A stretch of 64,000 nucleotides of DNA from Cohnella lupini (GTDB lineage Bacteria; Bacillota; Bacilli; Paenibacillales; Paenibacillaceae), in NCBI RefSeq assembly GCF_003386205.1, contig NZ_QRDY01000002.1:372001-436000 (forward strand). Reading direction: 5' to 3'. The translations under genes were made by a program, and so were the position numbers. Below the pieces are notes generated by a model that worked only from the letters and a program-made list of their open reading frames with translations, searched no databases and had not been told where the DNA came from. Within the stretch, counting starts at the first letter, position 1; each line of letters opens with the position of its first letter. This document shows positions 43,619-52,817 of this stretch, piece by piece.

Positions 43619-44302
43619 ATGTTTAACTTGGGGTGGGGCGCTTTGTTCGTCCTGGTCAACTTTGCGTTGTTCCTGATCTGTTACCGCCTGTTCGGTAAGC
43701 AGGGATTGTACGCATGGATCGCCGCGGCGGTCATACTCGCCAATATTCAGGTCGTGAAGACGATCGGAATGTTCGGATTCGTTATGACGCTCGGCAATAC
43801 GATGTACGGCACGATCTATCTCACGACGGACTTGTTGAACGAGAAGTACGGGGAGAAGGAAGCGAAGAAAGCGGTTTGGTTCGGGTTTTTCTTCCTGTTC
43901 ATGTCAACGGCTATCATGCAGATGGTGCTCGTCTTCCATGATTTCGATGGCGGAATACCCGCGCAAGCCTCGTTGGAAACGATATTCGGACTTGCGCCGC
44001 GAATCGCCTTGGGTAGCTTGGCCGCTTATCTGGTCAGCCAATTCCTCGACGTCAAGCTGTTCAGCAGACTGAAAGTGAAGTTTCCGACTCGAAGCCAGCT
44101 CTGGATTCGCAATAACGGCAGCACTGGCGTCAGCCAATTGGTCGATACGCTTATCTTCTGTTCGATCGCGTTCGCCGGAGAATATTCATGGGACGTCTGG
44201 TGGGAGATCGCGATTACGACGTACGTGCTTAAGTTCATCATATCGGTCGCCTCGACGCCGGTTATTTATTGGGCAAGGAATTTCAAGTTTTCTCAAGATT
44301 AA
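43619..44302 (+). CDS. VUT-family (YhhQ-like) queuosine precursor transporter
   Basis: This 227-residue membrane protein has six hydrophobic helices with VVKTIGMFGFVMTLGNTMYG, TDLLNEKYGEKEAKKAVWFG and NNGSTGVSQLVDTLIF, which are hallmarks of the VUT/YhhQ family of queuosine-precursor importers. Its preQ1 riboswitch directly supports import of preQ0 or preQ1. ATG 43619 is chosen because the ribosome binding site is part of the aptamer; upstream in-frame extension is non-coding leader. It complements queF at 37663, which lies in its own riboswitch-controlled unit. Confidence 0.95.
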   Translation: MFNLGWGALFVLVNFALFLICYRLFGKQGLYAWIAAAVILANIQVVKTIGMFGFVMTLGNTMYGTIYLTTDLLNEKYGEKEAKKAVWFGFFFLFMSTAIMQMVLVFHDFDGGIPAQASLETIFGLAPRIALGSLAAYLVSQFLDVKLFSRLKVKFPTRSQLWIRNNGSTGVSQLVDTLIFCSIAFAGEYSWDVWWEIAITTYVLKFIISVASTPVIYWARNFKFSQD

Positions 44303-44318
44303 TTCGACGATAATAATC

Positions 44319-44360
44319 AAGAACCTCGAGGCTGGCAGAGCTAACCTTGAGGTTCTTTTT
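44319..44360 (+). terminator. Rho-independent terminator
   Basis: AAGAACCTCGAGG / CCTTGAGGTTCTT followed by TTT, after the transporter gene. Confidence 0.88.
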
Positions 44361-44466
44361 GTACATCATGAATCAAGAAAAAGTTCCCTTTCAAAGAAAA
44401 TATGGGGTTTCGACGCAACCGAATCGAGAATGCGCGCATCTTATTCATAGGAGAGGGGGGAGCGGT

Positions 44467-45027
44467 CTGAATCTCGTAAGCAGGCTTAGAGAGAAAGAGG
44501 AAAGCGCGCTGCAAGAGTTAATGGCGCTATACGGCGACGAACTGCTACGAACGGCATATCTGCTCATGCGAGATCGGCAAGCCGCCGAGGAAGCGGTCAT
44601 GGATACGTTCATACGGGCCTTCGGCAAAATCGATCAGCTCAAAGAGCCGGATAAGCTAAGAAGTTGGCTATTTCGAATCGCCGCCAACCGCTGCCGAATG
44701 AAGATGCGGACGTGGAGCTGGAGGAATATCCTCCCTTATGCCGAGGTTGATCCCTCGGGCGGGAAGGATCCAAGCCAAGGTCCGGAAGAGCTTCTGCTAA
44801 CGGAGTGGCGCAACGAGAGCTTGAGCGAAGCCATCCGCGGACTTGATTATATCTATCGTGAAGTCATAACTTTGTATTATTACGCCGACATGTCGGTTGC
44901 GGATATCGCGGACCAGATCCGCGGCAACGAGAATACCGTTAAAGCCAGATTGGCCAGAGGTAGGAACAAGCTTAGAAAAATGCTGGAGGAGGGGGAAGAC
45001 AATGAAGTCGGAGCAGGAGTCTATTAA
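44467..45027 (+). CDS. ECF RNA polymerase sigma factor, probably initiated at CTG
   Basis: This sigma factor has about 186 residues: region 2 (about 10-75, DELLRTAYLLMRDRQAAEEA and LRSWLFRIAANRCRMK) and region 4 (about 125-180, LDYIYREVITLYYYADMSV and NENTVKARLARGRNKLRK). Homologous N-termini begin like MNLVSRLR; here CTG 44467 encodes that position and is five bases after GAGAGGGGGGA. No ATG, GTG or TTG occurs between the upstream terminator and this point except ATG 44368, which lacks a ribosome binding site. The gene overlaps the anti-sigma gene by 26 bases. Confidence 0.85.
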   Translation: MNLVSRLREKEESALQELMALYGDELLRTAYLLMRDRQAAEEAVMDTFIRAFGKIDQLKEPDKLRSWLFRIAANRCRMKMRTWSWRNILPYAEVDPSGGKDPSQGPEELLLTEWRNESLSEAIRGLDYIYREVITLYYYADMSVADIADQIRGNENTVKARLARGRNKLRKMLEEGEDNEVGAGVY

Positions 45028-45349
45028 AAGATTAATCGACGACGAATTAGCCGAAATGAAATTCGGTCGCCAAGAAGACGTGCTGGAGCGGACTTTCCCC
45101 CGCTCTTGGCAGGCCAGACTGAGCGCGTTGTGGAACAGAGAGCTGCGGCTGCCGCTTCTTCCGATCGGGCTAAGCTGCGCGTTATTGATCACGATAACCA
45201 CAGCTATTCAACTGAAGGATGTACCCGGAGGCCGTTCCGAGGCACCGGTTCCGCTTAATCGGGAGTTAATCGAGGCGGGAGGAAATACGTATTGGTCGGA
45301 CGAATTCGAGAAGGCGGTGGGCAAAGATGAAAGTAACGGTCAAAGTTAA
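45002..45349 (+). CDS. Probable membrane anti-sigma factor
   Basis: This 115-residue protein has a cytoplasmic N-terminus (about 1-50), one membrane helix (about 51-70, LPLLPIGLSCALLITITT) and a short outer tail. It overlaps the end of the ECF sigma gene and starts at ATG 45002 behind GGAGGAGGGGGAAGAC. Position and topology fit a transmembrane anti-sigma factor, but no ZAS-type His/Cys zinc motif is present. Its own 3' end overlaps the following large gene by 23 bases, so all three are translationally coupled. Confidence 0.75.
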   Translation: MKSEQESIKRLIDDELAEMKFGRQEDVLERTFPRSWQARLSALWNRELRLPLLPIGLSCALLITITTAIQLKDVPGGRSEAPVPLNRELIEAGGNTYWSDEFEKAVGKDESNGQS

Positions 45350-47594
45350 GCATCTGGTTCTCTTTGCGGTAACTGTCGCGCTCGTCTTAACGTTGCTCCA
45401 ACTCGTGGTTATCCCCAAGGTTCAGTTGGCTCAGGCGCAACGTCAATTCGAGAACGGAACGGTCGGAGGTAAGGAAAACTTGCTTCATCTCATCGATACG
45501 TCATCCGGTGACCGAAAGTGGGCTCTAATCCGGGAAAACATGATCGAAAACGGCTCTGAATCTATCGTATACGGTTATAACGTGTTCATCGGATCCGGAT
45601 CTACGCAAACGCAAGCCGTCACGACTAAACAGGATGCGTTCGTCTGGAGCGGCGAAGAGAAGCTGCCCCGGCTGGAAGCCTACGTCGCCGGGGCGCCAGC
45701 TGACGGATATCTCGTGCGCGCCGCCAAGCAGCTCGCCCTTATCTATCGAACGAAAGGGCAATGGCAGGAAGCGCGGACGGCGTTGGAACTCGCGGAAGGC
45801 AGGCTTCAACCGGGAAGCGAGAGCAACAAAACCGCGCTGGCGTTCGAACGTGCAGTCTTGCTTAAGGATGAGGGAAAGAGCCAATCGTCCGAGCGGCTTC
45901 TGCAAGAGTTAATCGAGAATCGGAATCCCGAAGATTCCTACATGAATACGAAGATCGCGCGTTTGCTCGCGCAAATCTGGATCGAAAAGGGAGATATTAA
46001 GTCTGCCCATGAGCGGATAAGCCAAGAGCTAGCCACGTTTAGGGAGCAGCTTAAGAAGGATAAAGAGGCTTTCCCTGAGATGGGTGACTTCACCTCCGAA
46101 GACGAAGAGATTCTAACATCGATGGAGGCTGTCTTAAGCAAGGCTTTAAGCAAAGGGAACGTATCGCCTTCGATTGTCTCGGGGGAAGTAAAAAGAAACG
46201 ACGGTACCCCGATGGTCGGCGTCGCCGTCTACTTGCGGGAGAGCGGCGCGATCTATCATAGCGTAATAGAAGGCGAGCCTTATCAAACGGTAACGGATGA
46301 CGAAGGCCGATATCGTTTCGAAGGGGTACTGCCTGAGAGCTACCAGCTGTACCTCGGTCTAACGTACGATCAAATCGACGGGTGGACATGGCCGGTGATG
46401 TACGACGATTGGATCGACATCAGAGGCGGCGAGAAGATCGTTAAGGATGTTATGTTACAGCCGCTAATCGACGTGTTGACTCCGATAAATCAGAAGGTAA
46501 TCGATACCTCCGCGATCCGATTCGAATGGACTCCTGTCGAAGATGCGGCCTACTATAGATTATACGGAAATATTACGATAGAGAACGGTTCGTACGGGAC
46601 TTTAATCCGTGATGGAGTAGAGGAATCATTCCTCGATATCCCAGTAGATTCCCTATACGCCCATACTCAAGGAATCGCCTACAAAATGGTCGGGGACAAA
46701 TCGGTCGTCGATCCGATTTCCTTGCTCGGCTTCGCGAATCCGGACAGCAGGTATTCTTGGTACGTGGAAGCGTACGACGCGCAGAACAAACTGATCACGC
46801 GTAGCAATGGTTACCGACTTAACGAGAAATCGATCAAGGGGTTGCCTTTCTTTTATCTGAAGGCAAGAACCTTGAACGATGCGGATCGGCTTCTGCTCGA
46901 CGATCGGTTTGAAGAAGCGCTTATCGCCTATAAGAATTCTTATCGGGCTGATGATAAGGATAGTTATTCGTTGAAGATGATAATTAATATTTATGAAGCA
47001 CAGGCATCCATGGCTAACAAGAAGAGCTACGATTCTGTTGCGATACCCTATATGGAGCGGCTTGCTTTAATAGACCCGACCAGTAACACCCTCTTTAAGC
47101 TTTTCGACTTTTATGATGTTCGTAAGGATTGGCAACAGGTGAATAAATATTACGCGCTTATCGAGAAGTCGGGCAACGGGAAGGTCGAGCCCTACGTGGA
47201 ATCCAGGTATGCTTCCTCTCTAATGAATCAAGGGAGATTGCCGGAATCGCTGGAGCATTTCGAGAATGCGATGGAGAACGACCCTTCTCATCGTTTCGTC
47301 GGCAATTTCTTAGCGACGGGGCTTAGACTGTCCGGCGACTTCGCATCCGCGGCAATAAGTGCATCCCGGTATATGGAGCATTCGCCTTACGACAAGGATA
47401 CACCCGATTGGAGCGAGCTTATCAAGGCAATGGCGAATGAGGCGAAGAGTACTCATGAGAGGTATGTACAAGCGCTGAACCAGGCACTAGACCTCTACTT
47501 CAGAGGTGAACAAAGCCTAATAGACGATTGGCTGGCTAGTGCAAACAAACCGGCGATAAAAGCGTTCGTTAAAGCTTTGACTGAAGTGAAATAA
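45327..47594 (+). CDS. Large TPR protein with CnaB-like domain, exported or membrane-anchored
   Basis: This 755-residue protein has one N-terminal membrane helix (about 10-30). A TPR-like region follows (about 120-260; KQLALIYRTKGQWQEARTAL). A carboxypeptidase-regulatory/CnaB-like beta-sandwich follows (about 285-345; VSGEVKRNDGTPMVGVAVYL, VTDDEGRYRFEGVLPESYQL). A fibronectin-like stretch (about 380-510) and C-terminal TPR-like repeats (about 515-750; MNQGRLPESLEHFENAMEND) complete it. Overlap with the anti-sigma gene links it to the sigma system, perhaps as sensor or effector. I do not recognise a named protein with this order of domains. Confidence 0.8.
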   Translation: MKVTVKVKHLVLFAVTVALVLTLLQLVVIPKVQLAQAQRQFENGTVGGKENLLHLIDTSSGDRKWALIRENMIENGSESIVYGYNVFIGSGSTQTQAVTTKQDAFVWSGEEKLPRLEAYVAGAPADGYLVRAAKQLALIYRTKGQWQEARTALELAEGRLQPGSESNKTALAFERAVLLKDEGKSQSSERLLQELIENRNPEDSYMNTKIARLLAQIWIEKGDIKSAHERISQELATFREQLKKDKEAFPEMGDFTSEDEEILTSMEAVLSKALSKGNVSPSIVSGEVKRNDGTPMVGVAVYLRESGAIYHSVIEGEPYQTVTDDEGRYRFEGVLPESYQLYLGLTYDQIDGWTWPVMYDDWIDIRGGEKIVKDVMLQPLIDVLTPINQKVIDTSAIRFEWTPVEDAAYYRLYGNITIENGSYGTLIRDGVEESFLDIPVDSLYAHTQGIAYKMVGDKSVVDPISLLGFANPDSRYSWYVEAYDAQNKLITRSNGYRLNEKSIKGLPFFYLKARTLNDADRLLLDDRFEEALIAYKNSYRADDKDSYSLKMIINIYEAQASMANKKSYDSVAIPYMERLALIDPTSNTLFKLFDFYDVRKDWQQVNKYYALIEKSGNGKVEPYVESRYASSLMNQGRLPESLEHFENAMENDPSHRFVGNFLATGLRLSGDFASAAISASRYMEHSPYDKDTPDWSELIKAMANEAKSTHERYVQALNQALDLYFRGEQSLIDDWLASANKPAIKAFVKALTEVK

Positions 47595-47761
47595 AATGAA
47601 GAGGTTTTCGCGAGTATGAAGTCATTTGCGGAAGCCTCTTCGTCAAAGGATAACCATGGATTCCTTGACTTCAAAGGAAGACGCTTCTACACTTGATACT
47701 CACAGGCTTTATTTTTTTACATCTTGCTCATCTCGGGATTTATCGCATCGGAGGGAACGTC

Positions 47762-49000
47762 TTGGCTTCAATCGCAAGCTCGAAAACAACGGCTTCAAAT
47801 CCGGGCACCAAAACCGTGCTGCCCGTGCTCTTAGCCATTAGCTTGGTACATATGTTGAACGATTCCATGCAGGCGGTCGTACCGGCGCTGTATACGATTC
47901 TCGAGGAGTCGTTGGACCTATCGTTGGTCCAGGTCGGCTGGATCGGCTTCATGCTGAATATGACTTCATCCGTGATGCAACCGGTCGTCGGAGCCTACTC
48001 GGATAAGCGCTCGAGACCGGGCATGCTGCCAATCGGGATGGGGTTAAGTCTAATCGGGATGGTAGGCATCGCGTTCGCTCCGCAGTTCTGGTATTTGCTG
48101 ATTGCGGTCGTATTTATCGGACTCGGATCGGCGATCTTCCATCCCGAGGGCTCGAGGGTCGTGTACTTCGCGGCGGGAGGAAAGCGCGGATTCGCCCAGT
48201 CGGTCTACCAAGTAGGCGGTAACGCGGGAAGCTCGCTGGCTCCGCTCATGACCGTGTTCATCTTCGTTCCCTTCGGACAATTCGGAGCCATCTGGGGAAC
48301 GCTGTTCGCGGGATTCGCCATCGCGATTCTCTTCGGGTTACTGCCATGGTACAGACGCAAGCTCGCGGAGTGGGAGGAGTCGCGCAAGTCGTCGGCCACG
48401 GGAAAAGCAGGATCGACGCTTGTCGAAAAGATGAGTCATCCTCGCGTGAAGTTCGCGATGGGAATGCTCGTGTTCCTCGTATTCGCCCGTTCTTGGTATC
48501 ACGCAGGGATTAGCAGCTTTTATCAGTTTTACTTGAAGGATCATTACGGATTATCGACTCAGCAGGCGCAGATTCCGGTGTTCTTGTTTCTGGCGGCCGG
48601 CGTACTCGGAACGTATTTCGGAGGCGTGCTCGCCGATCGGATCGGACTTAAGAACATGATTGTCTTCTCGATAGCGGGGGCGGCTCCGATTGCGCTTATT
48701 CTTCCGCATCTGCCGTTGTTCTGGGTGTATCCGGTCATCGCCGTGCTGGGCTTCGTCGTCTTATCGGGGTTCTCGGTGAGCGTCGTTTACGCGCAGTTCC
48801 TCATGCCGGCCAACGTGGGAATGGCCTCCGGCCTCACGACGGGCCTGGCCTTCGGAATGGGCGCCATCGGAGGAGTTGCGCTTGGTAAAGCGGCAGACGT
48901 GTTCGGGTTGGCGGATGTTATGCTGTTCTGCAGCTTCCTGCCGTTAGTCGGGTTATTCGCGCTATTGCTCCCATCCGATCGTGTAAAGAAAGCGGCTTAG
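47762..49000 (+). CDS. MFS exporter, fosmidomycin-resistance (Fsr) type
   Basis: This 412-residue protein has 12 membrane helices. LVHMLNDSMQAVVPALYTIL near the start, QVGWIGFMLNMTSSVMQPVVG and GSAIFHPEGSRVVYFAAGGK are hallmarks of the Fsr branch of the MFS, which exports fosmidomycin and unrelated compounds. TTG 47762 is the best start, seven bases after GGAGG; 47693 upstream has no ribosome binding site. A terminator follows. The natural substrate is unknown. Confidence 0.9.
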   Translation: MASIASSKTTASNPGTKTVLPVLLAISLVHMLNDSMQAVVPALYTILEESLDLSLVQVGWIGFMLNMTSSVMQPVVGAYSDKRSRPGMLPIGMGLSLIGMVGIAFAPQFWYLLIAVVFIGLGSAIFHPEGSRVVYFAAGGKRGFAQSVYQVGGNAGSSLAPLMTVFIFVPFGQFGAIWGTLFAGFAIAILFGLLPWYRRKLAEWEESRKSSATGKAGSTLVEKMSHPRVKFAMGMLVFLVFARSWYHAGISSFYQFYLKDHYGLSTQQAQIPVFLFLAAGVLGTYFGGVLADRIGLKNMIVFSIAGAAPIALILPHLPLFWVYPVIAVLGFVVLSGFSVSVVYAQFLMPANVGMASGLTTGLAFGMGAIGGVALGKAADVFGLADVMLFCSFLPLVGLFALLLPSDRVKKAA

Positions 49001-49040
49001 TTAGCGTAGGCTTTTTGAACTTGAGCTTTTGTTGAACGAC

Positions 49041-49074
49041 GAAAACCCTGTCAGGCACTCCTGACGGGGTTTTC
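49041..49074. terminator. Bidirectional hairpin terminator
   Basis: GAAAACCCTGTCAGG / CCTGACGGGGTTTTC stands between the convergent Fsr gene and the small membrane-protein gene. Confidence 0.85.
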
Positions 49075-49145
49075 GCTTGTGGGACAGTAGATTTCGCGAA
49101 ATATTACCGCGTGACGTCCATTGGAGAGGTAACTTTTGCGTGATG

Positions 49146-49547
49146 CTACATGCATTTCTGCTCGACTTCAAACCTGTCGTTGCGAATCGTTAGTTTAGAT
49201 CTGCCGGACAGGGACTCCGTATATCCGCAGACGACCACGTTGCGGGTATCCCCCTTGGAATCGATATATTCGAGATACACGGCTCCTTCTCCGGTTAGCG
49301 GGAGATCCGGTCTGATCGAACCGTGATCTCCGGAGTCGATTTTTTTGTCGAGCAGCTGCTTGGAATCCGTAGATACGAGGCCGGCCTTTACGATGACGAT
49401 ATCTTTATCCGATTCATTGTGAACCGTGACGGTGAAACCGCCGACGGGATATATCTCGACTATAGTCTTAACGAATTGGAAGAACAAAAATATAAGAGCC
49501 AGGAGCAGCGCGACGACCAAAGGATAACGCAGCCGGGACATTTCCAT
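49146..49547 (-). CDS. Small single-helix membrane protein, unknown
   Basis: This 133-residue protein has one N-terminal membrane helix (about 8-28) and an extracytoplasmic beta-rich domain (FTVTVHNESDKDIVIVKAGL and later). It ends with Cys-Met. I do not recognise the family. It starts four bases after the stop of the ABC permease gene on the same strand, so it is the third gene of that operon and may be an accessory of the transporter. The start ATG lies after CATATAGAGTT, a weak ribosome binding site consistent with coupled translation. Confidence 0.75.
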   Translation of the reverse strand: MEMSRLRYPLVVALLLALIFLFFQFVKTIVEIYPVGGFTVTVHNESDKDIVIVKAGLVSTDSKQLLDKKIDSGDHGSIRPDLPLTGEGAVYLEYIDSKGDTRNVVVCGYTESLSGRSKLTIRNDRFEVEQKCM

Positions 49548-49551
49548 AACT

Positions 49552-50904
49552 CTATATGTCCCTCCTCAGCGCGCTAAGTACATCGATGCGCGTCGCTCGT
49601 TTAGCGGGACGCGATCCGGAAAGCAAAGCAACACCGAGCGAGATAAGGCAGGCGATGACGGCAAGGTAAGGCGGAATGAAGGAGAAGACGAAATCGTCCG
49701 GAACCTGCTCTTCCATGAATGCTTCAATCGCGATCGGGAGGCCGATATTGACGACTATCGAGATGACATAGGCGACGACAGTCCCGATTACCGCGCCAAG
49801 CAAGCCGATCAGACTGCTCTCCAGCAGGAATATCCGGCGAATCGCGGAAGGATGCGCGCCGATCGCTTTCATGATGCCGATATCCTGGGAGCGTTCGGTC
49901 ACGGCCATCGTCATCGTATTGAATATGCCGATCGAAGCGATTAATACGGCGATGGTGCCGACGAAACCGAGCCCGATTTTCATGATCGTGAACACTAGGT
50001 TAATCTGCTTCAACTCGCTGGCGATCGAGTGGCTCATATAACCCTTCTCGCGGATTTCCTCGCTAATGCCTTTGACGCGGTTCGCTCCGTCGGCGATGAC
50101 TTGAACCTGGTTGAATTGGCGAGGATCTTGCAACCCCGGTGGCTGTTCCGCATTCTGATTGCCGGAATCCTCGGGAAGCAGCATCGCGCCCCATTGCGTC
50201 CCAGTGAAAGCTTCAAGCTCGGTTAAGATTTCGTTGCCGATATAGACGTTGGAATCCGTCTGCCATTCCCGGCTAGGCTGTTCGCTTATTCCGACGATTG
50301 TAACGGGAAGCTTCATCGTCCGTTCCTTGCCGTCTTCCCCAAGCTGCTTAACCTTCAGCTCCATGATTTTGCCTAGCCATTCTTTGGCGGGGGGAGCATC
50401 GGCCGGCGGGGTATCGCCGCCGGCGGCGCCGGATTGTTGCGGCGTCTGGCGAATGTTGAAGCCCACGATAACTTCGCGAGGCTCCTGCGGCAATCGGCCT
50501 GCGCTTAGCCCGAATCCGGCTTTGCTCTCGGCCGCGAAGTCGACGTTCACGGTTGCGTTCGAGCCTACCGCTTGTCCGTCGATCATCGGATTCAGCGCCT
50601 GCTGGACGTAGTTGCGGTATGTAACTGCTTTTACGTGATCAACGGTACGTAAATATTCGATATTATCGGCATCGATGACGCGGTCAACCTCGTTGTTAGA
50701 TTCGACTCCGTAAATATCGATCGCCGTGACCATTCGATCTCCGACCATATCTTCAACGATGCTCTTCTGAAGGCCGAATCCGACCGATGCCAGCACGATC
50801 AGGAAAGTACAGCCCATCGCGGTCGCCAATACCGTCATGAACAGACGGGTTTTGTTTTTTTTCATATTTTGCCGGACGAACCGGAATTGATCAGTGAACC
50901 TCAT
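49552..50904 (-). CDS. MacB/FtsX-type ABC transporter permease
   Basis: This 450-residue permease has one membrane helix at the N-terminus (about 20-40), a large extracytoplasmic domain (about 45-310) with Pro/Gly-rich stretch (around 160-175, GDTPPADAPP), and three C-terminal helices (about 315-340, 365-395, 415-440). MTMAVTERSQDIGIMKAIGA and the ending SGSRPAKRATRIDVLSALR are characteristic of MacB-like transporters. These transmit force to export peptides or lipoproteins, or sense antibiotics. ATG 50904 was chosen; ATG 50928 is an alternative. It overlaps the ATPase gene's 3' end. Confidence 0.9.
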   Translation of the reverse strand: MRFTDQFRFVRQNMKKNKTRLFMTVLATAMGCTFLIVLASVGFGLQKSIVEDMVGDRMVTAIDIYGVESNNEVDRVIDADNIEYLRTVDHVKAVTYRNYVQQALNPMIDGQAVGSNATVNVDFAAESKAGFGLSAGRLPQEPREVIVGFNIRQTPQQSGAAGGDTPPADAPPAKEWLGKIMELKVKQLGEDGKERTMKLPVTIVGISEQPSREWQTDSNVYIGNEILTELEAFTGTQWGAMLLPEDSGNQNAEQPPGLQDPRQFNQVQVIADGANRVKGISEEIREKGYMSHSIASELKQINLVFTIMKIGLGFVGTIAVLIASIGIFNTMTMAVTERSQDIGIMKAIGAHPSAIRRIFLLESSLIGLLGAVIGTVVAYVISIVVNIGLPIAIEAFMEEQVPDDFVFSFIPPYLAVIACLISLGVALLSGSRPAKRATRIDVLSALRRDI

Positions 50905-51607
50905 GCGCGGGATTGTCCCCTTTCCCATAGGCGTTCAGAAGGTATCCGTCTTTCAAATTCACGGTACGATGCGCGATCGAAGCGACCTGCTCGTCATGCG
51001 TTATGAGAACGAAAGTCGTCCCCTTGTCTTGATTCAGATGTTGAATGAGAGCGAGCAACTGGCGTTCGTTGTCGCTGTCCAAGCTTCCCGTAGGCTCGTC
51101 CGCAAGCACGATGGGGGGATTCAGCATCAAGGATCGGGCCACGGATACCCGTTGTTGCTGTCCTCCGGATAATTCTCCCGGATAATGTCCGGCATAATCG
51201 GCTATGCCAACCTGCTCCAAGAGCTCCATGACGCGCTTCCTCCGTTCCGATACTCCAAGGCCTTTAAGCACGAGAGGCAGCTCCGCGTTCTCGAAAGCGG
51301 TCATGCTTGGAATGAGCTGAAAGCTCTGGAACATGAATCCGAGACGGGCTAAACGGAAGTTCGCCCACTCGCCTTCGCTCAAAGAGGTTACGGATTGGCC
51401 GGCTACGCGGATCTCTCCGGATGTCGGACGAATATATCCGGACATTAAGTTCAGCAGTGTGGATTTACCCGATCCGCTCCGTCCGACGATGGCGACGATT
51501 TCGCCTTCCCGAACGTGCAGATCGATGTCATGGAGTACGGGGACGACCCGTTCCTTGCCTTTTTTGCCAATGGCGAATTGATGGTTGATTCGTAGCATCT
51601 CGATCAT
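50891..51607 (-). CDS. MacB/LolD-type ABC transporter ATPase
   Basis: This 238-residue ATPase has Walker A GRSGSGKST (42-50), signature LSGGQQQR (146-153), Walker B IVLADEPTGS (166-175) and an H-loop His in VLITHDEQVA. The MacB/LolD subfamily drives extrusion or lipoprotein-type transport by paired MacB permease dimers. The start ATG 51607 follows CGGAGGGGTTCGC. It is the first gene of the operon with the permease and the small membrane protein. No two-component pair is adjacent. Confidence 0.95.
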   Translation of the reverse strand: MIEMLRINHQFAIGKKGKERVVPVLHDIDLHVREGEIVAIVGRSGSGKSTLLNLMSGYIRPTSGEIRVAGQSVTSLSEGEWANFRLARLGFMFQSFQLIPSMTAFENAELPLVLKGLGVSERRKRVMELLEQVGIADYAGHYPGELSGGQQQRVSVARSLMLNPPIVLADEPTGSLDSDNERQLLALIQHLNQDKGTTFVLITHDEQVASIAHRTVNLKDGYLLNAYGKGDNPAHEVH

Positions 51608-51842
51608 GCGAACCCCTCCGTTCTAAAGCCATTATACTTCTCCAAACATTAACAAATCGGTAATAACATCTGAAGAAATTCTTAAGATTTATGAGCAGTG
51701 TAAACTAATGTAAATAGTTTGTCGGCATTCAGCCAACATTCAGGGAATCCTTATGTTCCGTTAAGGTTGACTTCATCCTTTTTTCAGCAATGATGCCAAT
51801 AATGGGTAAAGTAAGACCAATAACGGAATAGGAGGAAATACG

Positions 51843-52685
51843 ATGAACAACAAAGTAAGAACTTTAGGAATAACCGCCGCTTTGGCGGTTATGATTCCCC
51901 TCTCCGCTTATGCGGCAACGACTACCGGGAGCTCGACGGACGAGAAGAAGGTAGAATCCGCTTGGACGGCCAAAGGCGCGGGAGGATTGCACGAGGATCG
52001 CGGAGCCTTCAAGAGAGGCGAAGGATTCGTCAGCCAGGAAGTGCTCGACGTACTTAAGCTGGACAAGGACGCTTTCGAAGCGAAAATCCAAGCGGGTTCC
52101 ACGCTGGCGAAAATCGCCGAGGAGCAAGGGGTGTCGCGGGAAAACCTGAAGAGCGCGATGACCGAAGGGTTTAATAAGAAGCTGGAGGAGAAAAAACAGG
52201 CATTCGCGGACAACCTGGACGCGGTGATCGACTCCGATCTGCAAGCGATGAAGCACGGAAGAGGAGGCAAAGGCGGAATACATGCCCGTGCGGATTTCAC
52301 CGCCGTTGCTGCCGTTCTTGGAGTAAGCGCGGAGGACCTGAAGGTACAATTAGAAGCGGGTAAATCGTTAGCCGACTTGGCCAAGGAGAAAAGCATTGAC
52401 GTACAAAAGCTGATCGATGCTCAAGCTGGCTCCATCACGAGCCAAATCAACCAAGCCGTCAAGGACGGCAAGCTGACGCAAGAGCAGGCGGATAAGCGAC
52501 TGGCGGACGTTACCGGCATAGCCGAGAAAATCGTCAACGGCAAAGGCTTCGGCTTCGGTGATGAGCGTCATCACGAGGGAGGCCATGGCCGCGGTTTCGG
52601 CGGCAAAGACCACGGCTTTGGCGGCGAGAAGCCGCCGAAGGATTCCGTTACGGACGCGGCTGAGCCGACGGCTTCGTCGTCATAA
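51843..52685 (+). CDS. Secreted repeat protein with Gly/His-rich tail
   Basis: This 280-residue protein has a signal peptide (about 1-24, cleavage near AYAA). Two similar helical modules follow: LDVLKLDKDAFEAKIQAGST...AKIAEEQGVSRENLK (about 68-100) and AAVLGVSAEDLKVQLEAGKS...ADLAKEKSIDVQKLI (about 158-195). A stretch with GKLTQEQADKRLADVTG follows, then a Gly/His-rich tail (about 235-262: RHHEGGHGRGFGGKDHGFGG) that could bind metal. Such modules are common in uncharacterised Firmicutes exported proteins. The start ATG follows TAGGAGG. No function can be assigned. Confidence 0.82.
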   Translation: MNNKVRTLGITAALAVMIPLSAYAATTTGSSTDEKKVESAWTAKGAGGLHEDRGAFKRGEGFVSQEVLDVLKLDKDAFEAKIQAGSTLAKIAEEQGVSRENLKSAMTEGFNKKLEEKKQAFADNLDAVIDSDLQAMKHGRGGKGGIHARADFTAVAAVLGVSAEDLKVQLEAGKSLADLAKEKSIDVQKLIDAQAGSITSQINQAVKDGKLTQEQADKRLADVTGIAEKIVNGKGFGFGDERHHEGGHGRGFGGKDHGFGGEKPPKDSVTDAAEPTASSS

Positions 52686-52701
52686 GGCGCTAGCTAGCAA
52701 G

Positions 52702-52761
52702 AAAAGACTTGCCGGACTCTCTTTGGCTTCTTGCAAAGAGAAGCTCCGGCAAGTCTTTTTT
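52702..52761 (+). terminator. Rho-independent terminator
   Basis: AAAAGACTTGCCGGA pairs with TCCGGCAAGTCTTTT, with an inner TCTCTTT-type stem, after the repeat protein gene. Confidence 0.9.
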
Positions 52762-52817
52762 GTTGCATGGCATCGAGAGTATGCGGTCGATGCACCGATT
52801 AGTTGGAGTAGGGAGCG

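Noticed and set aside
47599..47641. Terminator after the TPR protein gene
   Set aside because: GAAGAGGTTTTCGC and GCGGAAGCCTCTTC can pair, but no T run follows, so I do not call it a terminator.
50249..50611. Plus-strand frame inside the MacB-like permease
   Set aside because: Antisense to a well supported permease gene, with no family resemblance.
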